64,000 bases of DNA from Saccharothrix sp. S26 (GTDB taxonomy: Bacteria; Actinomycetota; Actinomycetes; Mycobacteriales; Pseudonocardiaceae): positions 62,001 to 126,000 of the forward strand of contig NZ_JAJUWT010000003.1 in NCBI RefSeq assembly GCF_021390395.1, given 5' to 3'. The notes under the pieces are model-generated. The model did no database searches, had not been told where the DNA came from, and was given only the letters and a program-made list of their open reading frames with translations. Shown one piece after another: positions 17,652 through 25,888 of this stretch. The translations under genes were made by a program, and so were the position numbers. How positions within the stretch are numbered: position 1 is the first letter of the stretch; the number at the start of each line of letters is the position of its first letter.

Positions 17652-19151
17652 CTACGGGCCCACCGGCCAGGTGTGGACCGGTTCGCCCGCGTGCGACAGC
17701 TCCACGTACCGGCCGAGCATGGCGCTCAGCGCGGCGTCGCGGTCCGCGCCCCGGTCCTCCAGCAGGGCGACCGTCTCGCGCTGCCACTGCGACCCCGTGC
17801 GCCGGGTCAGGCACCGCGCCTCGATCACGCCCAGGTAGCGCTCGCGCGCCTCGTCGGACACCCCGCACGCCTTCAGCCCCTCGTGCGCGAGCGGCAGGAG
17901 GCGGCGCAGCACCAGCTCGTCCGGCGGCACCCAGCCGATGCCGGGCCAGTACAACTGCGAGCCCATGCCGTGCCGCGAGCCGGCGTACAGGTTCTCCTCC
18001 GCCGCGTGGAACGACATCTGACTCCACAAAGGACGTTCCAAAGTGGTCAGTGCCCGCTGCGCGCCGTAGAAGAACGCCGCGTTGGCCATGGTGTCCAGCA
18101 CCGTCGGCCCGGCCGGCAGCACGCGGTTCTCCACGCGCAGGTGCGGCACGCCGTCCACCACGTCGTACACCGGCCGGTTCCAGCGCCACACCGTGCCGTT
18201 GTGCAACCGCAGCTCGGTCAACGACGGCGTGCCGCCCGACCCGAGCACGTCCAGCGGGTCCTCGTCGCCGGTCTCCGGGAGCAGCGCCGGGAAGTACCGC
18301 ACGTTCTCCTCGAACAGGTCGAAGATCGACGTGATCCACCGCTCGCCGAACCACACCCGCGGCCGGACGCCCTGGTTCTTCAGCTCCTGCGACCGGGTGT
18401 CGGTGGCCTGGAGGAACAGCGGGATGCGGGTCTCGTGCCACAGCGCCCGGCCGAGCAGGAACGGCGAGTTCGCCGCGATCGCCACCTGCACCCCGGCCAG
18501 CGCCTGCGCCGCGTTCCAGTGCGCCGCGAAGTCGTCCGGCGCCACCTGCAAGTGCAGCTGCACGGACGTGCAGGCCGCCTCGGGCATGATGGACTCGGCG
18601 TAGCTGGACAGCCGCTCGCCCGCCCGGCCCGGCATCGGCGCGCCCTCCATCGACAGCACGACCTCCTCGCCGCGCGCGGCCAGGATCTGGTCGTTCAACG
18701 TCGTGTACCGCGCCTGCTGCGACAGCCACCGCCGGTCGAAGTGCTCGTGCCGCAACGTCGGCAGCACCCCGATCATCACGATCGACGTGCCGGCGTCGTG
18801 CGCCTTCACGTCCGCCGACGCCAGCGTGGAGACCAGTTCCTTCTCCAGGTCGAGCGTCTCGTCGCCGGCCAGCTCGCGCGGCGGGACGTTGACCTCCAGG
18901 TTGTGCTGGCCCAGCTCCAGCGTGAACGACGGGTCGTCGATCTTCTCCAGCACCTCGGAATTGGCCATCGCGGGCCGACAGTCGTCGTCGACCAGGTTCA
19001 GCTCGATCTCCAGCCCCATCTGCTGCCTCGGGAAGGAAAAGCTCTCCTCCACCAGCATGGTTCCCAGCGCGTCCATGCACCGCTGCATGCGCTCGCGGTA
19101 GCGCTGGCGGTCCTCTCTGGTGAACGTCCGACTGGACACATCCGTACCCAT
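17652..19151 (-). CDS. glutamate-cysteine ligase family protein
   Basis: Enzyme of 499 residues of the glutamate-cysteine ligase-like carboxylate-amine ligase superfamily. Visible features are MGLEIELNLVDDDCRP (the metal/ATP-site start of the fold), LELGQHNLEVNVPPREL, EAACTSVQLHLQVAPDDFAAHWNAAQAL and RVENRVLPAGPT. It is longer than YbdK-type ligases and different from the EgtA branch, so the substrate is unsure; a gamma-glutamyl ligase is the safe call. ATG 19151 is 4 bases after GGGAGG; a TTG at 19163 is less likely. It is divergent from the rRNA methyltransferase gene. Confidence 0.75.
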   Translation of the reverse strand: MGTDVSSRTFTREDRQRYRERMQRCMDALGTMLVEESFSFPRQQMGLEIELNLVDDDCRPAMANSEVLEKIDDPSFTLELGQHNLEVNVPPRELAGDETLDLEKELVSTLASADVKAHDAGTSIVMIGVLPTLRHEHFDRRWLSQQARYTTLNDQILAARGEEVVLSMEGAPMPGRAGERLSSYAESIMPEAACTSVQLHLQVAPDDFAAHWNAAQALAGVQVAIAANSPFLLGRALWHETRIPLFLQATDTRSQELKNQGVRPRVWFGERWITSIFDLFEENVRYFPALLPETGDEDPLDVLGSGGTPSLTELRLHNGTVWRWNRPVYDVVDGVPHLRVENRVLPAGPTVLDTMANAAFFYGAQRALTTLERPLWSQMSFHAAEENLYAGSRHGMGSQLYWPGIGWVPPDELVLRRLLPLAHEGLKACGVSDEARERYLGVIEARCLTRRTGSQWQRETVALLEDRGADRDAALSAMLGRYVELSHAGEPVHTWPVGP

Positions 19152-19202
19152 GCCGCCTCCCAATCGGTAGGGCTGCTCCGGCGGGCTTAGCGGAGGCCAA
19201 CC

Positions 19203-19254
19203 GTGACACAGCGAGCACCTGCCCGCCAGCGCCCAAATCGGTGCTCTCTGTCAC
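19203..19254. promoter_or_regulatory. imperfect inverted repeat upstream of the ligase gene
   Basis: GTGACA...GAGCACC (19203-19219) faces GGTGCTC...GTCAC (19240-19254) across 20 bases. In the ligase transcript, read on the minus strand, it would form a stem-loop about 50-100 bases before the ATG; as DNA it is a paired GTGACA/TGTCAC site. Either could be regulatory. Confidence 0.4.
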
Positions 19255-19356
19255 ATAGCGGTAACAATCAGCGAGAACGCGCTGGTGGTGGGCTTATAAG
19301 CGGGGCTTGCATTTTGCGAGGGATGTTCACCTCTCGCCTGGTGGGACACTGCACGC

Positions 19357-20133
19357 GTGATCGAGATAGACGACCCGGCGGACCCCCGGCTGGACGACTT
19401 CCGGGACCTGTCCACGGCCGACCGCCGACCCGACCGCCCCGGCGGGCGCGGCCTGGTGATCGCCGAGGGCGTGGTCGTCGTCGAACGGCTGCTGGACTCG
19501 CCCTACCCCGTGCGCGCGCTGCTCGGCGTGCGGCGGAAGGTGGAAGCCCTCGGCGACCTGCCCGCGCCCGCGTACGTGACGTCCGCCGAGGTCATGGCCG
19601 AGGTGGTCGGCTTCCACCTCAACCGGGGCGTGCTGGCCGCCGCCGACCGCGCGCCCCAGCCGGACGCGGCCGACCTCGTCGCCTCCTCGCGGCGGCTCGC
19701 GGTGCTGGAAGGCGTCGGCGACCACGAGAACCTGGGCTCGCTGTTCCGCAACGCCGCCGCGCTCGGCATCGACGGCGTGCTGCTCGGCCCGGGGTGCAGC
19801 GACCCGCTGTACCGGCGCAGCGTCCGCGTCTCGATGGGTCACGTGCTGCGGGTGCCGTTCGCGTCGATGCCGAACCTGACCGAAGGCTTCGACCTGCTGC
19901 GCCACAACGGTTTCACGGTGGCCGCGCTCACCCCGCGCGCCGACGCGCGCAACCTCGCCGACGCCGGGCTGCGCGGCCGCAAGGTCGCTGTGCTGCTCGG
20001 ATCGGAGGGCCCGGGGCTGACCGAGGAGGCCATCGCGGCGGCCGACGTCGCCGTCCGGATCCCGATGGCGGAGGGCGTCGACTCGCTGAACGTGGCCACC
20101 GCCGCCGCGATCGCCTTCTACGCGATCGCCTGA
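19357..20133 (+). CDS. SpoU/TrmH-family RNA 2'-O-methyltransferase
   Basis: SPOUT-class, AdoMet-dependent RNA methyltransferase of 258 residues. The three SpoU motifs are present: motif 1 NLGSLFRNAAALG, motif 2 LLGSEGPGL, motif 3 IPMAEGVDSLNVATAAAIAFY, which form the trefoil knot that binds AdoMet. The N-terminal ~95 residues are the usual substrate-binding part. GTG 19357 lies 6 bases after GACACT. The next gene (DUF2537) follows 41 bp later. The same pair is adjacent in mycobacteria (Rv0881/Rv0882, from memory). The target nucleotide is unknown. Confidence 0.85.
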   Translation: MIEIDDPADPRLDDFRDLSTADRRPDRPGGRGLVIAEGVVVVERLLDSPYPVRALLGVRRKVEALGDLPAPAYVTSAEVMAEVVGFHLNRGVLAAADRAPQPDAADLVASSRRLAVLEGVGDHENLGSLFRNAAALGIDGVLLGPGCSDPLYRRSVRVSMGHVLRVPFASMPNLTEGFDLLRHNGFTVAALTPRADARNLADAGLRGRKVAVLLGSEGPGLTEEAIAAADVAVRIPMAEGVDSLNVATAAAIAFYAIA

Positions 20134-20174
20134 ACGCGCTACGTTCTCCCGAGCACGAGCAGAGGAGGACGTAG

Positions 20175-20831
20175 GTGGAACTGCGGGTCCAGGACGGCCG
20201 GGCCGTGCTCGCGGGCCGCGACGACGCGGGCGAGCGGGAAGTCGACCCGCACACCCTCCCGCTCGGCGCCGGCCTCGCCGACGCGTTGCACGAGTGGGCG
20301 AAGGTGGCCGACGCGGTGACGCGGTCCGACTCGCCTTCCGACGGCGTGGCGAGCGCGCTCGTGACCAGGCGAGGACGTCAGTTGGCGGGGAGGGTGGCGG
20401 CCGACATGGGCACTCCGGTGGAGTACACGGACCCGGTGACCGGTGAGCAGGTGGTCGTGGACGTGCCGGCCGAGGACGACCGGCCGGACGACGTGACCGG
20501 GTCGGGCGAGGCGGCCGACCTGGTCGACGGGGACGGCGCCGAGGCCGAGGAGCCGGAACCCCGGGAGGAGACCCCCTGGGGCACCGGGCTCACGGTCAGC
20601 TTCATCGTCGCGGCCGTGGTGACGTTCACCGTCCACACCCTGTCGGTCGGCCTGGGCGAGACCAGCCAGTGGCTCGCGCTGCTGGCGAACGTCCTGGTGG
20701 TCGGCGGCATCGCCCCGTCCGTGTGGCTGGCGCGGAACGTGCCGGTGTGGCGGTGGGTCGCGTACGGCGTGGTGGCGGGTGTGCTGGCGGCCTGGCTGTC
20801 GTTGCTGCTGACGACCCTGCTGAGCCCCTAG
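20175..20831 (+). CDS. DUF2537 membrane protein
   Basis: Protein of 218 residues: a ~130-residue cytoplasmic part, very acidic in its second half (DDRPDDVTGSGEAADLVDGDG), then three transmembrane helices at about residues 140-160, 165-187 and 192-214. The opening MELRVQDGRAVLAG and layout match the DUF2537 family. ATG/GTG choice: GTG 20175 sits after AGAGGAGG at 20160-20167. The 3' end overlaps the convergent ABC gene by 4 bp. Function unknown. Confidence 0.8.
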   Translation: MELRVQDGRAVLAGRDDAGEREVDPHTLPLGAGLADALHEWAKVADAVTRSDSPSDGVASALVTRRGRQLAGRVAADMGTPVEYTDPVTGEQVVVDVPAEDDRPDDVTGSGEAADLVDGDGAEAEEPEPREETPWGTGLTVSFIVAAVVTFTVHTLSVGLGETSQWLALLANVLVVGGIAPSVWLARNVPVWRWVAYGVVAGVLAAWLSLLLTTLLSP

Positions 20832-22687
20832 GCCAGCGAGTCCCGCCAGGCGGTGTGCAGCGCGGCGAACCGGCCGCGCCCGCCGATCAGCTCCTCCGGC
20901 GTGCCGTCCTCCACCACGCGGCCGCCGTCGAGCACCAGCACCCGGTCGGCGATCATCACGGTGGACAGGCGGTGGGCGATGATGAACGCCGTCCGCTCGG
21001 CCAGCACGGTCTCCAGCGCGCGCTGCACCGCCCGTTCGGTCGGCACGTCCAAGCTGGACGTCGCCTCGTCCAGCACCAGCACCGCCGGATCGGCCAGGAA
21101 CGCCCGCGCGAACGCCACCATCTGCCGCTGCCCGGCCGACAGCCGACCGCCGCGCTTGCGCACGTCGGTGTCGTAGCCGTCGGGCAGCGCCCGGATGAAC
21201 TCGTCCGCGCCGACCGCCCGTGCCGCGGACTCGATCTCCTCCCGGGTCGCGGAGGGGCGGCCCAGCGCGATGTTGTCCAGCACCGACCCGTCGATCAGGA
21301 AGTTCTCCTGCGTCACCATGACGACCGCGCGGCGCAGCTCGGCGTCGGCGACCGACCGCAGGTCCACCCCGTCGAGCCGGACCGAACCCGCGGTCGGGTC
21401 GTAGAACCGGGCCACCAGCTTGGCCAGCGTCGACTTGCCCGCCCCGGTCGCGCCGACCAGCGCCACGGTCTGCCCGGCGGGCACGGTCAGGTCGAACGGC
21501 GGCAGCACCAGGGGCGTCGAGTCGGAGTAGCGGAACTCGACGCCGTCGAACCGGACCGAGCCCCGCACGTCGCCCAGCGGGGTCGGCTCCTCGGGCTCGC
21601 GCACCCGCGGCCGCTCCTCGAGCAGGCCGGAGATCTTCTCAAGCGCGGCGGTGGCCGAGGCGTAGGCGTTGGCGAACATGGCGAGCTGGTCGAACGGGTC
21701 GTAGAACCGCCGCACGTACAGCGTGAACGCGGCCAGCACGCCCAGTTCGAGCTGCCCGTTCGCCACCCGGAACGCGCCCCAGGCCAGGATCACGGCCAGC
21801 GACAGGTTGCCGATCACCCGGACCAGCGAGGTGAACGCCGCCATCACGCCCATCGCGTCGGTGTTGGCGTCGCGGAACCGGGCGTTCAGCTCGCCCATGA
21901 TCTTCTCGTTGCGCCGCTCGCGCCGGAACGCCTGCACCGCGCGGATGCCGTTCATGGTCTCCACGAACTGCACGATGATCTTGGCGATCGCGCCGCGCGT
22001 GTGCCGGTAGGCCCGCCCGGAACGGCGGCGGAACCAGCGGGTCAGCAGGATCAGCGGCAGGAAGCCCGACAGCACGACCAGGGCGAGCGGGACGTCCAGG
22101 TAGAGCAGGACCACCGAGATGCCCAGCAGCGACAGCATCGAGGTGAAGAAGCCGTCCAAGCCCTCTTCGAGCAGGTCTTGCAGCGAGTCGACGTCGCTGG
22201 TCAGGCGGGAGATGACCTTGCCGGAGGTGTACTTCTCGTGGAACGAGACCGACAGGCGCTGGGCGTGCCGGAACACGCGTTCGCGCAGGACCAGCAGCAC
22301 GTCCTGGCCGATGCGGCCGGTGAGCCGGACGAACGTCCAGCGCAGGAGCGTGGCCGAGATCGCGGCGACGACGTAGCCGCCGACGCACCAGGCCAGCGCC
22401 TCGGGGCGGCCGTCCAGCGCGGCCGGCACGCCGGTGTCGATGGCGGCGGCGATGAGCAGCGGACCGGCGAGGTTGACCACGTTCTCCGCGATCACGATCA
22501 GCAGCGCGAGGATCGCGGCCCGGGTGTGGGGGCGCAGCAGCTCGGCCAGCAGGCGGCGGGAGCGGGCCTGGAGCTTGACGCCGGTGGCGTAGTCGACGTC
22601 CTCGACGTCCTCGGCGGCGACGCCCCGCCAGGCTTCGTCGTCGTTGTCGTCCTGGGGCCCGCGTCGGGGCTCGGTCGCGGTGCTCAC
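20828..22687 (-). CDS. ABC exporter half-transporter, canonical ATP site
   Basis: Type IV (exporter-fold) half-transporter of 619 residues: six membrane helices (about residues 55-340), then an ATPase domain. Walker A GATGAGKST, Q-loop VTQENFLIDGS, signature LSAGQRQM, Walker B VLVLDEATSSLD with the catalytic Glu, and H-loop AHRLSTV are all intact. The signature is LSAGQ rather than LSGGQ. Its GTG overlaps the stop of the upstream half-transporter (GTGA) and follows GGAGG, so both are made together and should form a heterodimer in the plasma membrane. Substrate unknown; lipids or drugs are usual. Confidence 0.9.
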   Translation of the reverse strand: MSTATEPRRGPQDDNDDEAWRGVAAEDVEDVDYATGVKLQARSRRLLAELLRPHTRAAILALLIVIAENVVNLAGPLLIAAAIDTGVPAALDGRPEALAWCVGGYVVAAISATLLRWTFVRLTGRIGQDVLLVLRERVFRHAQRLSVSFHEKYTSGKVISRLTSDVDSLQDLLEEGLDGFFTSMLSLLGISVVLLYLDVPLALVVLSGFLPLILLTRWFRRRSGRAYRHTRGAIAKIIVQFVETMNGIRAVQAFRRERRNEKIMGELNARFRDANTDAMGVMAAFTSLVRVIGNLSLAVILAWGAFRVANGQLELGVLAAFTLYVRRFYDPFDQLAMFANAYASATAALEKISGLLEERPRVREPEEPTPLGDVRGSVRFDGVEFRYSDSTPLVLPPFDLTVPAGQTVALVGATGAGKSTLAKLVARFYDPTAGSVRLDGVDLRSVADAELRRAVVMVTQENFLIDGSVLDNIALGRPSATREEIESAARAVGADEFIRALPDGYDTDVRKRGGRLSAGQRQMVAFARAFLADPAVLVLDEATSSLDVPTERAVQRALETVLAERTAFIIAHRLSTVMIADRVLVLDGGRVVEDGTPEELIGGRGRFAALHTAWRDSLA

Positions 22688-24447
22688 GCCGCCACCTCCT
22701 CGTCCTCCATCGTGGACAACAGGTTGCGGTAGTCCTCGTTGTCCGCCAGCAGTTGCGCGTGCGTGCCGGTGGCCGCGATCCGGCCGTCGACCAGCATCGC
22801 GACGCGGTCGGCCAGTTGCACGGTGCTCGGGCGGTGGGCGACGACGAGCGCGGTGACGCCCTTGAGCACGCGGCGCAGCGCGGCCTCGACCTCGGCCTCG
22901 GTGTGCACGTCCAGCGCGGACAGCGGGTCGTCCAGGACCAGCACGGCCGGGTGGCCCGCGACCGCGCGGGCCAGCGCCAGGCGTTGCCGCTGGCCGCCGG
23001 ACAGCGACAGGCCCTGCTCGCCGATCCGGGTGTCCAGGCCCCACGGGAGGGCGTTGACGAACTCCTCCGCGCGGGCCACCTTCAACGCCTCGCGGACCCG
23101 TTCCTCGCTGACGTCCTTCGAGCCCAGGGCCACGTTCTCGGTGACGCTCGCGGAGAACAGGATCGGCTCCTCGAACGCGGTGCCGACGACGCGGCGCAGC
23201 TCGGCCAGGTCCAGGTCGCGGACGTCGACGCCGTCGAGCGTGACGCGGCCGGCGGTGACGTCGGCCAGGCGCGGCACGAGCGCGGTGACGGTGGTCTTGC
23301 CCGAGCCGGTGGCCCCGACGAGGGCGACGGTCTCACCCGGTCGCAGGTCCAGGTCGACGCCCCGCAGCACCTCGTCGTCGGAACCGGGGTGGTGGTAGCG
23401 GACGCCCTCGAAGCGGACGTGCCCGCGGACGGGCGTGGCCAGGGGCTTCGGGTCGGCCGGGGTGGTGACGGTGACCTCGGTGTCGATCACCTCGAAGTAC
23501 CGTTCGAGGGCGGAGGCGGTGGAGTTCGTCTCCGCCAGCAACCACCCGATCGAGTCGATCGGCCAGCGCAGGTAGGCGCTCACCGTGACGGCCGCGACGA
23601 GCGTGCCGACGGTGACGGTGCCGTTGGCGATGCCGATCGAGCCGAAGGCGAGCTGGCCCGCGATGCCCAGCTCGGGCAGCACGATCAGCACCGCCCAGAG
23701 CGCGGCGAAGATCCGGACCTTCGCGATCTCGGTGTCGCGCAGCTCCCGGGCCTGGCGGACGAACCGCTTGGTCAGGTGCGGCCCGCGACCGAATGCCTTC
23801 AGGACGCGGATGCCCAGGACGGACTCCTCGACCACGGTGGTGAGGTCGCCGGACTGGTCCTGCGCGCGGCGGGCGACGACCTTGAACCTGCTCTCGAACA
23901 AGTAGGACAGGACGACCAGCGGCAGGGTGCCGGCCAGCACCACCAGGCCGAGCATCGGCGACAGCCAGAACAGCACGCCCAGGCCGGTCAGCACGACCAG
24001 GGTGTTGACCACCAGGAAGATCACGGCGAAGCCGACGAACCGCCGCACCTGGGTCAGGTCGGTCGTGGCGCGGGACAGCAGCTGCCCCGACTGGTAGCGG
24101 TCGTGGAAGGCCACCTGCAGGTCCTGCAAGTGGTGGTACAGCTCGTCGCGCATCCGCGCCTCGACGTCCGACGCCGGTCCGGCGATCAGCTTGCGCCGGG
24201 CGTAGAACAGGCCCGCCTCGGCGCAGCCGAGCGCCACGATGACGCCGATGAGCAGCGGCAACGCGCCCAGGTCGCGGCCGGCGATCGGGCCGTCCACGAT
24301 CTGTTGGGTGATCAGCGGGATGCCCAGGCCGCACATCATCGCCAGCATGGTGGCGACCATCGCCAGCACGACGGGCGTGCGAACAGGTTTCAGGTACGGC
24401 CACAGCCTGCGCAGTGTCGCGGCTGTGGAAGTACGGTCTTCCGACAC
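22684..24447 (-). CDS. ABC exporter half-transporter, degenerate ATP site
   Basis: Partner half-transporter of 587 residues: six helices in the first ~320 residues, then an ATPase domain with Walker A GATGSGKTT and signature LSLSGGQRQRLALA. Two catalytic positions are altered: the Q-loop reads FEEPILFS, with Glu where Gln is usual, and Walker B reads VLVLDDPLSALD, with Asp in place of the catalytic Glu. The H-loop His (AHRPSTV) is kept. This is the pattern of heterodimeric exporters such as TM287/288 and BmrCD, with one non-hydrolysing site. GTG 24447 follows GGAGGGGG. First gene of the two-gene operon. Confidence 0.9.
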   Translation of the reverse strand: MSEDRTSTAATLRRLWPYLKPVRTPVVLAMVATMLAMMCGLGIPLITQQIVDGPIAGRDLGALPLLIGVIVALGCAEAGLFYARRKLIAGPASDVEARMRDELYHHLQDLQVAFHDRYQSGQLLSRATTDLTQVRRFVGFAVIFLVVNTLVVLTGLGVLFWLSPMLGLVVLAGTLPLVVLSYLFESRFKVVARRAQDQSGDLTTVVEESVLGIRVLKAFGRGPHLTKRFVRQARELRDTEIAKVRIFAALWAVLIVLPELGIAGQLAFGSIGIANGTVTVGTLVAAVTVSAYLRWPIDSIGWLLAETNSTASALERYFEVIDTEVTVTTPADPKPLATPVRGHVRFEGVRYHHPGSDDEVLRGVDLDLRPGETVALVGATGSGKTTVTALVPRLADVTAGRVTLDGVDVRDLDLAELRRVVGTAFEEPILFSASVTENVALGSKDVSEERVREALKVARAEEFVNALPWGLDTRIGEQGLSLSGGQRQRLALARAVAGHPAVLVLDDPLSALDVHTEAEVEAALRRVLKGVTALVVAHRPSTVQLADRVAMLVDGRIAATGTHAQLLADNEDYRNLLSTMEDEEVAA

Positions 24448-24538
24448 GAGTCCCCCTCCGGTCCACCCCGACGTTACGAAGGTGGACCGACCATCGGCAT
24501 CCTGTTTTCCTGTCCCCGACCCTGCAAGCTGGACCTAG

Positions 24539-24778
24539 GTGGAGGTCAAGGTGGAGGTGCGGTTCCTGCGGGCGGAGGCGACCATGGCGTTCCCGCGCGG
24601 GAGGTTGTTGGCGGTGCGCGGGGGGCGGTTGTACGTGCTCGCGCCGGACGGGTGGGACGCGGTCGGTGGGCGGCGGCCGGAGGGTGCGCGGCCCATCAGC
24701 CGGGAGGAGGCGGTGCGGTGGTGCCGGTTCGAGGGGTTCGGGGAGGAGGTGTTGGAGCAGGTGCCCCTGCCGGGGTGA
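24539..24778 (+). CDS. hypothetical protein, 79 residues
   Basis: Short basic protein starting MEVKVEVRFLRAEATMAFPRGRLLAVRGGRLYVLAPDGWD; the middle reads like a small beta-sheet domain, followed by REEAVRWCRFEGFG. No known family. GTG 24539 is 8 bases after CAAGCT (24525-24530); other in-frame GTGs at 24545, 24551 and 24557 are possible. It is divergent from the ABC exporter operon. Confidence 0.5.
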   Translation: MEVKVEVRFLRAEATMAFPRGRLLAVRGGRLYVLAPDGWDAVGGRRPEGARPISREEAVRWCRFEGFGEEVLEQVPLPG

Positions 24779-24809
24779 CGGGGGCTGGTTTCGGTCGGTG
24801 CCTCTTCTG

Positions 24810-25250
24810 TCAGTGCTTCCTGCGGAGGATGGTGGGGGCGGTGAGGAGGGCGGCCAGGCCGTAGCTCGCGCCGGCCAGCAGGGTCAGCACGGTCCACTTG
24901 TCGCCCAGGGAGGTGAAGTGGTCCGGGAGCTTGAAGTAGTGGGCCAGGCCCAGCAGGATCGGGCCCAGCAGGATGATCGGCCACACCGGGCGGACCTTCA
25001 GCAGCCACAGGAGCGGGCCCGCGAGCAGGGCGCTGACCAGCAGCGCGATCGGCAGGCCGATGACGACCAGCAGGATGAACTCGCCCAGCGTGCTTTCGTT
25101 GACGATCCGGTCGAGCACGCCGCCGCGGTAGGCCCAGATCCAGGCGGTCAGCAGCGCGGAACCCACGAAGGCCGACACCAGGACGCGCACCAGCACCTTG
25201 ACCGCGAAGCCGCCCGCGGTCAGGCGTGAGGTCGGTGGGGTCTCAGCCAC
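24810..25250 (-). CDS. membrane protein, four helices
   Basis: Integral membrane protein of 146 residues with four hydrophobic segments (about residues 17-40, 55-80, 85-104, 118-140). It includes a loop KLPDHFTSLGDKWT and a basic C-terminus (LRRKH). No family recognised. Its start lies inside the 3' end of the next upstream gene (8-bp overlap), so the two membrane proteins are translationally coupled. Confidence 0.7.
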   Translation of the reverse strand: MAETPPTSRLTAGGFAVKVLVRVLVSAFVGSALLTAWIWAYRGGVLDRIVNESTLGEFILLVVIGLPIALLVSALLAGPLLWLLKVRPVWPIILLGPILLGLAHYFKLPDHFTSLGDKWTVLTLLAGASYGLAALLTAPTILRRKH

Positions 25251-25617
25251 GGGCAGAAGTGTGGCTCACCGGGTGGCGCGCTGTCACCGGGGCGGCGAGG
25301 ACGAAACCGAGCACGCCGGCGGCCACCGAGCCCGCGGGGATCGAGACCCAGACGGTCAGGAGGGTCAGGGCGGCGGTGAAGGTGACGCCCACGATGGCGT
25401 AGCCCAGGGGGCGGGCTTGGTGGGCGGCGCGCAGGACGAGCCAGGCGATGAGGGCGCCGAGGATCAGGCTGATCGGCATGGCGACCAGGCCCAGGGCCAG
25501 GCAGTCCCAGTCGTCGGTCGAGCAGATGGTTCCGGAGGCGATGAACTCGCGCAGGCCCCACCAGGCGGCGCCCAGGGCTGCGCCCAAGACGGCTCCGGTG
25601 ACCAAGCGTCCCAGCAT
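25243..25617 (-). CDS. small membrane protein, four helices
   Basis: Protein of 124 residues, almost all membrane-embedded, with a glycine/alanine-rich first helix (MLGRLVTGAVLGAALGAAWWG) and one loop holding two cysteines (SGTICSTDDWDCLAL) that could form an extracytoplasmic disulfide. No family recognised. It is the first gene of a two-gene unit with the membrane protein that ends at 24810. The 168-bp repeat begins about 100 bp upstream. Confidence 0.65.
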   Translation of the reverse strand: MLGRLVTGAVLGAALGAAWWGLREFIASGTICSTDDWDCLALGLVAMPISLILGALIAWLVLRAAHQARPLGYAIVGVTFTAALTLLTVWVSIPAGSVAAGVLGFVLAAPVTARHPVSHTSARG

Positions 25618-25719
25618 GGGTGGTGGTTACCCGGGTGATCGTTGCCGGTAAACGGGCGGGTGGGGTGGGGTGTGGGCGGTCGGGTCTCGGGTCAAGTCCC
25701 GAGGTCAAGGCGGGGGAAG

Positions 25720-25887
25720 AGTCCGGCTCCATTTGACAGGGGGCCCGTACGGGCACTCCAGGCTGGTCGAAGCCGGCAGGCCCGGCGGGGAAAAGCGTCC
25801 CGCCGGGCCTGCCGGCTTCGACCAGCCTAAAGCACCCGAACCCATGTCAAATCGGGCCTCTGCGGTAGAGTTCCGCGTCCGTTGTGG
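25720..25887. repeat. 168-bp palindromic repeat, copy 2
   Basis: Second copy of the element at 756-923, in the same orientation. Here the internal stem is perfect: 30 bp at 25760-25789 paired with 25799-25828 around a 9-base loop, GAAAAGCGT. The outer inverted repeat ATTTGACA (25731-25738) and TGTCAAAT (25845-25852) is kept, but its inner part is damaged on the left (CAGGGGG instead of CATGGGG). The repeat ends one base before the sepH stop codon, so it forms the 3' flank of sepH. Confidence 0.85.
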
Positions 25888-25888
25888 G

